Under the pieces are notes generated by a model. The model did no database searches and was not told the DNA's origin. It worked only from the letters and a program-made list of their open reading frames with translations. 60,000 nucleotides of DNA from Owenia fusiformis (Eukaryota; Annelida; Polychaeta; Sabellida; Oweniidae). Shown here one piece after another: positions 12,706-23,532 of this stretch; within the stretch, counting starts at the first letter, position 1; every line of letters begins with the position of its first letter. The stretch is from contig CAIIXF020000007.1 in NCBI GenBank assembly GCA_903813345.2, forward strand, positions 4,285,730-4,345,729, written 5' to 3'. Position numbers and translations under genes: made by a program.

Positions 12706-13525
12706 GTTATTTAATTCATTAATAGTAGATCCATTGAGGAGATTTAAAACAATGATCTGAATTCATGATAATAAGAGAATAAGATCCTTCAATTTTGGTT
12801 AATATAAGACATCATTTTTATAATAATCCAATGCTATAACTCAAGATTAACTCTTTTGTTTCATAATAACCATGATATGGCAATACAATATAATAATGAG
12901 TGTTCCATCGCTACTGCTGTTATTAGCAAGCAAAACAATATGCAATGTCGCCATTTAATTTCCCCCAGTACGTATTGATATTGGAGAGCATGGATTATTG
13001 GCACGCTGTTTCATTACTAAGAATATTGCTATGGCTCAGAAAATAATCGGTCAATACGAAGTCTATATTACGCAGCTCTTTGACTGACAATCATCGAAGT
13101 CTCATTTAGAGTAGGTTAGAGGTCGTTTTCAAGTGAATATATTCTACAACACTATGCCCGCCAAATGTTCTTGGCCTTTGTTAAAATACAGTTAAATATT
13201 AAGATAAATGTGAGAATTCATTAAGGCAGAACCACAATAACAAAAGACGTTTACCTTCTATTTAACACTGTGTATTTATGTGGCCGTATAATGTCTCACA
13301 CTATACCATGTGCTCATATTTACCCCAGTTTAACACACTATAACAATGACCAAGGAATCAACTAACGAATTCTCAATATTCAGTCTGAATCAAGCACCAA
13401 AGAGATCTTCTATACTACATCGGCCATCTGCCATAAGCAAAATCAATAACATGGAAACCCAATATAGTATCTTTCCAAATATTCCTAGAATTCTGGTGAA
13501 TATTCTCTTTAAAATCTTGACATAC

Positions 13526-13595
13526 CTGATCCATCTGGGCTTGGCATTCGCTCCATGAATTGCTGCGCTGGCTGTGGCTGTTGCTGGATCAACAT
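13526..13595 (-). CDS. Candidate alternative first coding exon of the CELF gene (isoform lacking RRM1)
   Basis: Read on the minus strand, an ATG at 13595 opens 23 codons: MLIQQQPQPAQQFMERMPSP, then DGS, plus one base, ending at a good donor (GTATGTCA from 13525). The phase-1 end is exactly what the RRM2 exon at 4342-4470 requires. An in-frame TAA lies 21 bases upstream of the ATG, so the frame starts here; the ATG has an A at -3. A TATAAAAG box lies about 115 bases further upstream. If the piece were instead an internal exon using the obvious acceptor at 13584 (58 bp), it would shift the frame between the 49-bp and 129-bp exons, which argues for a first exon. The product would begin with a short Gln/Pro-rich leader followed directly by RRM2. 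No homologue of the leader is known to me, so function is inferred only from splicing logic. Confidence 0.58.
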
Positions 13596-13706
13596 AATTG
13601 TAAGACAACGACGTTACAACAATTAAAAATACTGTACAGAGACTTCTGATGGTAGTTACATCTATCCAATATAATACACATATGCCCTCTGCAGACCCAG
13701 CTGCTT

Positions 13707-13714
13707 CTTTTATA
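13707..13714 (-). promoter_or_regulatory. TATA box for the candidate internal CELF promoter
   Basis: The minus strand reads TATAAAAG from 13714 to 13707, a consensus TATA box. With usual spacing the transcript would start near 13684, giving a 5' UTR of about 90 bases before the ATG at 13595. That UTR would contain two short upstream ATGs, one of which has a frame that overlaps the start codon, so translation could be damped. The TATA match is seen directly; use as a promoter is inferred from its position relative to the exon. Confidence 0.45.
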
Positions 13715-14877
13715 CAGCCTATTATTCACCTGGCTTATTAATATTCATGAAGCATTCATTCTAGCCTTCTCATTGGCTAATACTGGGTTCAATATTATCA
13801 TTGAGATTAGTTTCTCTTTGTTCTGTATTGGGACCAGCTGATATATCTCAGTAAGTGGTCAACATATATATTACCTCATGTAGTTATCTCAAATCTGTGT
13901 AGTTTTCCAAGTTCTTACCTGACATTCTAATTCCAATAAATAAAAACAAAAAATATAACAACCCTTTATCTTGCATCTTGGCTTTTATAAATTAAAACAT
14001 TATGTAAATCAGATATTTATGAAGTTTAAAGATAGCATCATATTTATTGTTAAATATCAATAAATAGAAAAAGATAAACTAAATGGTTGCTATTGTTGAT
14101 GTAAAATAGATAAGATGCTGAATAGTGGCTACTCAAGCAGATAAACTGAACAGGGGAAATTAGTTTTTCTATTTTGCATTTTTAAAGCTTTCTCAAAGCA
14201 TTTTTAATCACTCAACTAAGATTAATCATTTTTTTCTCATTAAAACGTATTGTTTGAAAAGTCTTTAAAGCTGGATTAGCATTCGGAATAGTAATCATGT
14301 CATACAATAGTGATGTTGAACAAATTAAACGAAACGTAGCTGAATTGCAATGTAAGATTCATTATCCTGGGAAACTAATGGAATGGAGATATTTTATTCA
14401 ATACAACGATGGTTTTGTTTATTCAGTGGACAAATCAATATGTATATTTTGAAACAATACAATTGTGCAAACTCACCTGAATTAAGGAGGTTATAATTAT
14501 TCCACGAAACAAAGAGAACTCATATTACATACATCTATTCCAAGTAAAATGTTTTTAATATTGAAATCATGAAATCAAAATATTGAGGATTTTTGAAATG
14601 ATATCTGAAGCAAATGTAAAAGAAAATCGAAAGTAAAGTAGGGGTTTTGTTAATAATTTAAAGAAAAGAATCAAGTATATATATGATTTAAAGAAAGATA
14701 AAATTAAGTTTATAAATTTATTCTGGGATGGATATACTAAGCCTGTTAATCCTTAATATACCACAAGGGTGAAAATACATTGGATCAAGGAGATAATACC
14801 TGTCTATCAATGTTACATCAATTAATTGTAACACAGCCTTCCGTCTGCTAAAATAACTATCTGGTCATGAACATTTC

Positions 14878-15024
14878 TCACCATTTCTCTCTAAAATTTG
14901 AATAAACTGCCTGATTTTATGCCATTTTTAAACAATTTAGCCATTCAAACATATGTCTCTTTGATTTATTCCTTGCTCATTTCATTATTTTTTAATTTAT
15001 TTCAAATTTCAGAACATGACCATC
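14878..15024 (-). repeat. Abundant dispersed repeat, reverse copy
   Basis: Reads CTCTCTAAAATTTGAATAAA, then TTTATTCCTTGCTCATTTCA and ends CAGAACATGACCATC, the full inverse of the forward consensus without its far tail. Confidence 0.72.
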
Positions 15025-15545
15025 CTAAGGATTATTTATTGGTGTTGTTTCATCGATGACGCCAGACCTTTTATGTATATTGGATCTATTGGTTCATCGA
15101 TCACAATATGTGTCAGATGTCATGTTAGATCCACATACAGTATATTTGCAGCAGTTTCAGGCACATACATGTACATGAGAGAACATAGAAATGAAGATAG
15201 CCATTTTTTGACCCATGTCTAATTATTCTATTACTTAGTATTCACCTGAAATAAGCATCTATTAAGAGAACCCTAACCCATTATACCGTCTCACATCAAC
15301 CTTCTATTAATACCCTGCTCCCTCTACCTTCTCACTACGTCATTACGTTTCCATGTAATACTTCAAGGAACTTTTAACAAACTTTTTAATAATCAACAAC
15401 AATGCCATTTTTTGCAATAATTTTCATTTTTATCTTTTTATAATCAATTATCAAAATATAATCATCATTAGCAGAGGATTAATGAGGTGGGTGTTGAATA
15501 TCAATTTATTGATCAGTACAACACTACATATTATAATATTTTTTC

Positions 15546-15550
15546 AATAT
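15546..15550. repeat. Target-site duplication AATAT (left)
   Basis: Exact match to 16553-16557; it flanks the palindromic element. Confidence 0.75.
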
Positions 15551-16552
15551 CACGGGGTACCATCGAATAATTTTGGCAACGTACCGGAGAACGACATTTT
15601 ACTAAGAAATGGCAATAATTTAGCACAATATATTTTTTAACTAGAGTTCTACTTTGATTTTGACAAAAGTAAGTATTCCATGCAATGGCTATTTCATTCA
15701 TGAGTTTGTAGGAATTCTGTTGGAACCCAGTTCTGATCAAGGACGAAGTTATTGAAATCGGCGCAGTCGGACTTTACTCCGAAAGATGGTTTTTCGATTA
15801 TAACTTTTTACAACATTTAAGTATAGACTTTTGAAAAAAAGTTAAGAATAGTCCTTATACTATTGAATAATTCTGTTTTTTCTGATTCACACGACTCTGA
15901 TTTGTTTAATTAAAAAAAAAGTTTTAAAAATATTACTTAGGAACGTAACCGGAGCTGGGAACGTAACCGGAGCAGATCAGTTGAATTATATAATTTAAAA
16001 AAATAAAATATATGATTTAAAGCATATATATTAATAAATACGCATTCGAACAATCCCGTATGTTTTTAAATTAGTATATGTGCTTTAAATCATATATTTT
16101 AATTTTTTGATTAAATAATTCAACTGATCTGCTCCGGTTACGTTCCCAGCTCCGGTTACGTTCCTAAGTAATATTTTTAAAACTTTTTTTTTAATTAAAC
16201 AAATCAGAGTCGTGTGAATCAGAAATAACAGAATTATTCAAAAGTATAAGGACTATTCTGTACTTTTTTCAAAAGTCTATACTTAAATGTTGTGAAAAGT
16301 TATAATCGAAAAACCATCTTTCGGAGTAAAGTCCGTCTGCGCCGATTTCAATAACTTCGTACTTGATCAGAACTGGGTTCCAACAGAATTCCTACAAACT
16401 CATGAATGAAATAGTTATTGCATGGAATACTTACTTTTGTCAAAATCAAAATAGAACTCTAGTTAAAAAATATATTGTGCTAAATTATTGCCATTTCTTA
16501 GTAAAATGTCGTTCTCCGGTACGTAGCCAAAATTATTCGATGGTACCCCGTG
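15551..16552. mobile_element. 1-kb palindromic DNA transposon (foldback) with 5-bp target duplication
   Basis: Two arms of about 480 bp, 15551 to about 16032 and about 16075 to 16552, are inverse copies of each other with only a few differences, around a spacer of about 40 bases. The outer ends read CACGGGGTACC and GGTACCCCGTG. They are flanked by the exact direct repeat AATAT at 15546-15550 and 16553-16557. Each arm carries two direct copies of GGAACGTAACCGGAGC (15942-15974 and inverse at 16130-16165), and near each outer end a related ACGTACCGGAG, which could be protein-binding sites. The mirror-image 69-72 residue open frames at 15531-15740 and 16363-16581 just read through the arm ends and match no family I know. 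No transposase is encoded, so this is a non-autonomous element. Confidence 0.88.
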
Positions 16553-16557
16553 AATAT
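16553..16557. repeat. Target-site duplication AATAT (right)
   Basis: Exact match to 15546-15550. Confidence 0.75.
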
Positions 16558-16604
16558 GAGGGAAGGAATGGTGCAGAATAATTTGTAACTGCTTATGATA
16601 TCAT

Positions 16605-16778
16605 AGTAACCATGTTTTAAAAGTAGCAAAAAGAATGAAAAGAGCACAGCCAGCAAAGAAAAAACTAAACAAACATGTAGTACAAATTCTGAATTGTATA
16701 AAAATGTAAGAAAATTAAACAGTTCATTCAAATTTTAGAGAGAAATGACATGACCAAAGCATGAGCAGACGGACATTT
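16605..16778 (+). repeat. Abundant dispersed repeat, forward copy
   Basis: It lies about 50 bases after the 1-kb palindrome. It has AACCATGTTTTAAAA, TTCATTCAAATTTTAGAGAG and the tail GCATGAGCAGACGGACATTT; the core block is diverged. Confidence 0.73.
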
Positions 16779-17238
16779 GTACTAAGACTAGGGCACTAAT
16801 TAATGGTTTCTAAAGTCCAAAGAACCCATTCACCTGAAATAATCCAGAGACATATGGCAGTGTAGATTAAACAAGATTAGCATTCTTTCTGGATTATTAT
16901 TGTCGCAAGCTCATTCAACTTGACGAAGGGAACGTAAATAAGAAATAAAATATCCAAGTCAATGTGTGAAGTTCGCCAAATGCAAATATGTAATCGGAAA
17001 GTATGATCGAACAATTATTTAGGTTAACCCTATGAAACAGTGTTGATTAATAAGTCTATTTTTCTCTAGAAATGAATAAAACATTCTGATATTCTATCAT
17101 TTCTGCACAATTTACAGGGTGTACTTTATATCCATATATACCAAATGAAAGTTAAACATAGTCTTAGCTCTTTATTTGACAAAATAAAACCCCAACCACA
17201 AGTGTATTCATTGTCAAGAATCTATATGTATGTTTGTA

Positions 17239-17629
17239 GAGTCCATTTCACTGTTAAAGTGCGTCAGTAAAAGCTATAAAATAAGAAATCAAAATATCAT
17301 TTTGCAATAATATATGGAAAAATATATTCCTATTGAACATGAATGACATTTGTATATCTTGGATTGCTTCTAGTTTGGCTTAGAAAGTGTGTGGCCTCTT
17401 ATATTTGGATGCTTCTCTGCCATGTTATTTTCAATAAGATTAACATGCCTGAAATTCTTCAAATTACAAGACGGCACAGGCTTATTGCACAAAAAACTAA
17501 AAAATCTGAAATATACAAATGTCATTCATGTACATTATGAATATACTTTTCCATATATTATTGCACAATGGTCTCCCAATTTCTTATTTTTGCCGTTCTA
17601 CTGACGCACTGAAGCAGTGAAATGGACTC
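17239..17629. mobile_element. 391-bp MITE with TA flanks
   Basis: The left end GAGTCCATTTCACTG followed by AAGTGCGTCAGTA is mirrored on the right by TACTGACGCACT and CAGTGAAATGGACTC, so the inverted repeats are about 33 bp with small differences. A TA dinucleotide sits on each side (17237-17238 and 17630-17631), as for Tc1/mariner-type insertions. The interior has only short chance frames and no transposase. Confidence 0.75.
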
Positions 17630-17972
17630 TAGGTGCAGTGAACAGGACAGCTGACCCAGTCTAAAACCAATAATACCAGCTGACGACATTTTAACAACAA
17701 TGAGAGAGAACATAAGAATACGACAGGTTTTGACTGGTCTTCTATAAAGAAACTGAATTTACAGATATTCAACATATCTAAGCTTAATCAATGTGCTATA
17801 GCTTAAGTCAGGTGAAACCTCTATTTTGAGAAAAAATCAATGTTTTCAAATTATCTTCTCCAGAGTTCCTCATTTGAAATGTTGAGGAGAAATCAATGCA
17901 GTGTTGAATGGATTAAAAAGTTATATCACGTTAGAGGCAGAATTGTCAATTGGCTTTATATTGTGTTTGCGA

Positions 17973-17998
17973 CATGGGCTTTCAAGAGGAAGCCCATG
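17973..17998. repeat. Short hairpin, inverse relative of 8542-8569
   Basis: CATGGGCTTTC and GAAGCCCATG form a stem around AAGAG; the flanks AAACCATGGGCTT are shared in inverse orientation with the site at 8.5 kb. Confidence 0.4.
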
Positions 17999-18210
17999 GT
18001 TTACAACCATTCAAAATACAATATATCCCTCGAAAATTGACACAGCCCTCACAGTAACTGAATAAGTATCACCATTTTTCGACTGTCGAAGAATCTATTG
18101 CCCCAACCTTCAGCTTTAATATCTCATTAATAAAAAATTATTTAAGTATTATTAATCTTCTCTATATTTATGTAGCATTTGTTGCAATCCAGTAAACAAA
18201 AGTTAGATTG

Positions 18211-18377
18211 GCCACATTTCAAATACAAATTAGTGATAAAAAGAGTGGAATCAATGAGGAATAAAATAGACAGGTATGTAGTCAATACTTTAAATTGTAT
18301 AGAAATGCAAGAAAATCAGGTAGTTCTTTCAAATTTAAGAGAGAAATGAGTGGAATAAGCATGAGGAGACAGACATT
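18211..18377 (+). repeat. Abundant dispersed repeat, forward copy (near consensus)
   Basis: One of the best copies: AAGAGTGGAATCAATGAGGA, TTTAAATTGTATAGAAATGC, AAGAAAATCAGGTAGTTC, and the tail GAGTGGAATAAGCATGAGGA ending GACAGACATTT. Confidence 0.78.
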
Positions 18378-18783
18378 TCATGCATGAAAGTCAATGATAT
18401 ATGACAATGGGATCATAGCAAGAGGATGAAATATTCATAGATCAATTAGTGTAAATGTATGATTGCTTGGCATTTAGATATAATATTATAGCAGTAAGTA
18501 TGTGCTATGTTACTACTGTAACAGCCAGGTGATCAATCCTTTGTAACCCCCTCCCCATCCATACTCGTTTCCCAGTTTGATTTTCAATCATCATGAAAAC
18601 ATCATACCTTGGAAATCCAAGATGCTCCCCATCTACTTCATATCCTCTTCTGAGGTCAGTAGGGAAGGGTCATAAGGGGTTTGAAGATAAACTAACCATG
18701 AACTTGTTTTTTGTATATTATATGGTACTTTTTAGTTCATATGGTATGCTATTGTTCCAATATGGGATCTATTGAAGGATGGA

Positions 18784-18795
18784 GGGGGGGGGGGG
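18784..18795. repeat. Poly(G) run of 12
   Basis: An uninterrupted run of G in an AT-rich context; likely a variable-length tract. Confidence 0.9.
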
Positions 18796-19959
18796 TGTGG
18801 GTGACAAGACACTCTACAAATTTCTCAAATTTGGAAGTAACCATATTTAAAAAGGATGAGGACTCCCAGGGATGACATGCATACCTCTGGGGCATAAACA
18901 GATAATTTGATGAAAGGAAACCAATGCATTTAACAGTATTCTGAACTAATCAAGAAGACTAGCTCATTACAGAAAATGTTTTTAACAAGTTTACAGAAAC
19001 GGACAGTAGATTTTAACCTCAACCCCATCTGCCTTTTACTATAGCACCCCTCCCAGTACAGCCGAACCTTAAATCACAAGATCACAGATAATACACTATA
19101 ATAAAAATCTGTCAAAAAAGTTTGAAACTTTTGAAAACTTTAAAGCCATAAATGATCTTGGAAACAATCGAACAGCTGGGTCCATAGGCACCCCTCAAAT
19201 CAAGTATCTAATTAAGGTCATACTTCTGTTATAAAAACATCATCCAAAGTGCAAAAGTCCAAAATTAAATCAATCAATTATAGCATAAATAATCCAAGTT
19301 ATATAGAATTCTCCAAAGACTATGCAGTTTTAAATAATGACAGACATAAACATATTTTCAATTTGAGTAAATTTTTTGGGCAGGGTTTCTATATATGGCA
19401 TTTGGCACACTTTTGGCACACGACTACTTGTATGCATACTGCCTTTATCAATATTAACAGGCACTTCAAAAGTTTTTTTTTAAACTTTTTATTCAAAACT
19501 TGAATGCTTTATTTCCTGCTATTGTGTTCGGGTGTGTTTTCATATTACATTCTGAACCTTTTCAATATTATTTGTTAAACAGTGTTTGGATAGAAATACG
19601 GGACCAAAACTTTGAAAGTTTGAAACTTTTTCGTGCCATATGTTCTGGAGATAATGTAGTTTTTGTTTTTATCTGAAAAATCTGTGCACATATTTAAACT
19701 ACTCTACTACTCTAGTGATTAAGAACTAAGTTGACTCAAAATATAAATTAAACTTAAGTTTTATAGCAGATTTATTTATCTTTTTGTCTGGAGATTAGAA
19801 GTTAAATAAACAAATCAATGGTGAAATCTGTTCGGTACACTTAAAATCAAAACAAAACAGCATATCAAAATATAATCTTAAACTGACAAAAGAGGATATA
19901 ATTAATTTCCTCATATTAAGATTAAAGTTAATTGTTTTTGAAAGTAGACTTACATTTAT

Positions 19960-19981
19960 TGTTTGTTTGTTTGTTTGTTTA
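19960..19981. repeat. (GTTT)n microsatellite
   Basis: Five perfect GTTT units and a partial one. Confidence 0.9.
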
Positions 19982-20189
19982 ATTGCCAATCAAACTGAGT
20001 ATTTGGTGCCAGAATGAAACGTATTGGCAAACAGATTTACATGTAAAATTTGTTTGTCTGAAATGTTTTGTTTTAATGTGACATTTAGCTTGTTTGTGAT
20101 GTCAGGAATGTTCAATGAGCATCACCCACATGTAAGTTACTGGCAGTGATTTCCTCACAAACTCCAATACCCTATGAAAAATGTAATAA

Positions 20190-20330
20190 GGTCATGTTTT
20201 AAAGCTGAAAATAAGAGTGAAAAGACCTAAAATCTGATATGTATGAATTAAACAGACATTTTGTCAATTCTTGAAATATATAGAAATGCATTAAAAATCA
20301 GACAATTTATTAAACTTTTAACAAAAAATG
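20190..20330 (+). repeat. Abundant dispersed repeat, forward copy (diverged)
   Basis: The head AAGGTCATGTTTTAAAGCTG is good; ATATATAGAAATGCATTAAA and a decayed tail follow. Confidence 0.6.
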
Positions 20331-20493
20331 TAAAATTTCAGAAAATATTGATGAGGGTACCTTGTGTTAACAAATTAATATAAATAGATTACATGTAGTT
20401 GACATATAGATTACACAATACACAAAGCCCAAATGACCACAATCAAGTTGGATTAGCTGTCAGAAGGAGGCGGAGCCTAAAGCAGGTGGTTCC

Positions 20494-20564
20494 CCAAATA
20501 AGGTCAATGTTACCAAATATGGACTACAGCCACATGCCTATATGCTAATGAGCTCCTTATTTGG
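20494..20564. promoter_or_regulatory. Cluster of three CArG boxes in the CELF intron
   Basis: Within 71 bases there are CCAAATAAGG (20494-20503), CCAAATATGG (20513-20522) and CCTTATTTGG (20555-20564). All match CC(A/T)6GG, the binding consensus of SRF. An ATGCTAAT octamer-like motif lies between them and a CAGGTG E-box just upstream at 20484. The motifs are seen directly; that they form an intronic enhancer is inference. Confidence 0.4.
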
Positions 20565-20978
20565 CAATGGTCATTAAAGGCACACTTCTGGCACACTTTG
20601 AAGGTAGCCTGCTGGTATTAAGCCTTTATGACAACATAGAGCTGATAATTGTAAGTGGGCCCTATAACATGATCTTATTAAACTCAGTAGACAGGTAAAC
20701 ACCCAAACACATACACTGACAGCTGACCTCTGACCATGGGGTCCTCAGCTGTTAATTAGTCAGAATTAAAAAATGGCATGAAATCTAAAGGGTGATATTG
20801 GAGAATCATAAAGGTGTAAATCACTCAAAATGACAACTCGGAGAAAACAATGTCATCTTCATCATGCAATATCTTATTCCCTATCTCATTATACTCCGTG
20901 GTTCATTTCTTACAATTAGTGACTGATAAACTGACAGGTGCATATACCTAGCTCAGGTGCAAATTACATCCCTTATTC

Positions 20979-21153
20979 CAAATGTCTGTCTGCTTATGCT
21001 AATTCCACTCATTTCTCTCTAAAATTTGAATGAAGTATATGATTTTATTGCATTTCTATACAATTTAGAGTGTTAACTACATGTATGTTTCTTTTATTCC
21101 TTGCTAATTCCACTCTTTTCCCCTTTATTTTGCATATCAAAACATGACATCGC
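20979..21153 (-). repeat. Abundant dispersed repeat, reverse copy (near consensus, full length)
   Basis: The most complete copy: starts AATGTCTGTCTGCTTATGCT, then AATTCCACTCATTTCTCTCT, TTAGAGTGTTAACTACATGT, TTATTCCTTGCTAATTCCAC and ends TATCAAAACATGACATC. It shows the full span of about 175 bp and the internal direct repeat of the ATTCCACTC block. Confidence 0.8.
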
Positions 21154-21573
21154 TAGATGGTCTGAAATCAGAGTTGAGTAGGAAAACTAACTTGGCAACT
21201 TGGAGGAATTCATATTACAACAAGATCAAAGTGAAATAATCAATACTGAAGATACAGAAATACTTCAAGTCATAAAAGTCATTATTTTATATCAATATTT
21301 CAATGGCGTATATGACCTGAACAAGGACAATGGGCTTTCTAATATTAATCCAATATTTAGAACAAATATGATTTGAAATAGTACTCAATATAAAATACAG
21401 AGTTCATATACCATACTATTTATTCGATTAAACAATTATTTTCCAGCATTTATTAATATTAAATGTTTCATAAACAAACACAAGGCCAGGTGAAATAACT
21501 TCCATTAACAACTGTGTCTTATTCTATGAATTTGATATTTCATTTCAGAATTAAAACTTGTGTAATTGGAACA

Positions 21574-21668
21574 CTTTTTAGTACCTCAAAATAGTGTTCC
21601 ACTTTGGAGGTTCATATTTAAGGTCAATAGGTAACAGGTTTAAAATGTGTTCCACTTATGAAAGTGTT
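21574..21668 (+). repeat. Dispersed repeat with TGTTCCACTT motifs
   Basis: The sequence from CCTCAAAATAGTGTTCCACT to GTGTTCCACTTATGAAAGTG reappears in inverse orientation at 35484-35592. Each copy has paired GTTCCACTT motifs at its two ends. Confidence 0.55.
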
Positions 21669-21674
21669 TCATTA

Positions 21675-21820
21675 ATGCCTGGGTCACATTTGCTCCAATC
21701 CATCGCCAGCGCCCAGCTGATGGGATTGAGTGTTTTGCTCAATATTGTATCCAATTTTGAACAAAATACTCAATCGGCCGGGCTCCGTGGTGAAAATCGG
21801 AGCAAATGTGACCAAGGCAT
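21675..21820. mobile_element. Palindromic MITE with TA flanks (146 bp)
   Basis: The left end ATGCCTGGGTCACATTTGCT and right end AGCAAATGTGACCAAGGCAT are inverted repeats of about 22 bp with one mismatch. TA occurs on each side (21673-21674 and 21821-21822), and could be either the target duplication or part of the repeat. A truncated relative is at 391-486. Confidence 0.75.
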
Positions 21821-22448
21821 TACAGAGGTGATCTACTTCACATATGTTACTAAATATAGTATTGCAACATCAGCAACAACAGTATTATCCCCCACTCTTT
21901 CTCTGATCGAAACATGGGCCTGATACAATATCAAAGATACCCAATAAAATTTTACCTCTGTCAATTCATGTTCCACTAATTCATTCTTTGTCCAAGAATC
22001 TTTAATTTCTTCAAATTAAATTAAAAGCCCCATTCAAATGCAAAAATGTCAGCTAATTTCAAAGTTTATTCAGTTGCTGCTCTGACTCTCCCATATTACT
22101 ACAGTTAGAGATGAAGATCTCTTTTAAGAACCGAAATTAAACCATTTGAAACGTTTGTCGTAATTGGCAATCAATTATGATGATGATGAAGGATTGATCT
22201 AAGGAGCTGAGGAAAATCCAATGAGTAGAGAGCTAACCTGTCAAAAGAGGTTAAAATGAGTTTAACGAAGACACACATGTGACTCCATCTACAAGATTTG
22301 ATTTCTCATCATCTCATACAGGAAATTGATTGTAACACGAGACCCTGAAAATTAAAGCTGAAACCCTAGAAGCAAATAATAATGCTTCAACTTCATATCT
22401 GTCCATAAATAAACAGTTTATATGACACCCGGATATGACATCAATATG

Positions 22449-22667
22449 GAACATTCAAATATGACATCAATTCAAATACTTTATGACGGCCACAGCTTCT
22501 ACTATCTATCGAGGGAGGCACAAACTAGAGAGACTCGATCGAGTTGATTGTGCCTCATTTTCTCTTGCAAACAATATATAAGAGGCCTAGGGGTCTGGTA
22601 AACCAGAATTGGAGGGACTTTGAAACATTAGAACAAGTCCATGACAGTATGACAGGAATCACCATGT
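22449..22667 (+). repeat. 219-bp tandem duplication, unit 1
   Basis: This unit, beginning GAACATTCAAATATGACATC, is followed directly by a second copy at 22668. Reading base by base I find a single difference, in the ACTCGATCGAG / ACTCGAACGAG region. Each unit holds an inverted repeat AGGCACAA / TTGTGCCT. Confidence 0.92.
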
Positions 22668-22886
22668 GAACATTCAAATATGACATCAATTCAAATACTT
22701 TATGACGGCCACAGCTTCTACTATCTATCGAGGGAGGCACAAACTAGAGAGACTCGAACGAGTTGATTGTGCCTCATTTTCTCTTGCAAACAATATATAA
22801 GAGGCCTAGGGGTCTGGTAAACCAGAATTGGAGGGACTTTGAAACATTAGAACAAGTCCATGACAGTATGACAGGAATCACCATGT
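22668..22886 (+). repeat. 219-bp tandem duplication, unit 2
   Basis: It ends at ACAGGAATCACCATGT, after which the sequence becomes unique. The near identity means the duplication is very recent or an assembly artefact. Confidence 0.92.
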
Positions 22887-23144
22887 AGCCCATAGTATAT
22901 CCATGTATTCCACTAAAAGGGTTAATGCCAGTATTTACTGCACAAAGACATCTTAGTCCTAATTGTTAGCTTTCTTCTTCTAATTAAGGGCTTTTGTTTC
23001 AACCCTAAAGGGAATTGTAAAATCCTTCAGCATACTAGCCACAAAAATCAAACAGCCATAATTCATTCTAATATAAATGCTGATACTCATATCATTAGGA
23101 CTCATGCCTAAATTTTCTTATTGCTTTACATTTTGCACATTATG

Positions 23145-23282
23145 TCAATAAAATTTGAATGAACTGCCTGATTTTTTCTAATTTCTATATAATTTAGAGC
23201 ACTGACAACATCTCTGTTTACTTCATTCCTTGCTAATTTTACTCTTTTCACCCAATTGCCCATTTCAAAACATGAACACCAT
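23145..23282 (-). repeat. Abundant dispersed repeat, reverse copy
   Basis: Shows AAATTTGAATGAACTGCCTG, TCTATATAATTTAGAGCACT, TTCATTCCTTGCTAATTTTA and ATTTCAAAACATGAACACC. Confidence 0.73.
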
Positions 23283-23391
23283 GATATTTTTCTATTGGAC
23301 AGACATCTTGTAGATTAATCTTATGATGGTCGAATTTCACTGGGATTTGTGGCAATATTCTGCGACAATAGATCATGAAGAAAGACTGAAA

Positions 23392-23532
23392 GATGGCCAT
23401 CTTTCAAAATGAAAAACAGGGTGGAAATGAATGAAATTAGCCAGGAATAAAGTAAACAGACATGAAGTGAATCCTCCAATTTATACAGAAATATGAGAAA
23501 ATCAGCCAGTTCATTATTTTAGTGAGAAAAGA
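23392..23532 (+). repeat. Abundant dispersed repeat, forward copy
   Basis: Contains TTAGCCAGGAATAAAGTAAA, CAGACATGAAGTGAATCC and GAGAAAATCAGCCAGTTCAT. It lies 110 bases from the reverse copy above, so the two could fold back on each other. Confidence 0.7.

Noticed and set aside
13390-13608. 72-codon minus-strand frame (ATATASAAIHGANAKPRW) over the candidate first exon.
   Set aside because: It is in a different frame from the one that joins RRM2 in phase and runs through the donor into intron.
15271-15282. AACCCTAACCCA resembles telomere repeat.
   Set aside because: It is only about one and a half units in unrelated sequence.
19090-19650. Several AAAGTTTGAAACTTT palindromic words that might mark an inverted-repeat element.
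   Set aside because: The words are self-complementary and AT-rich, and the flanking sequence does not pair, so no element boundaries can be supported.
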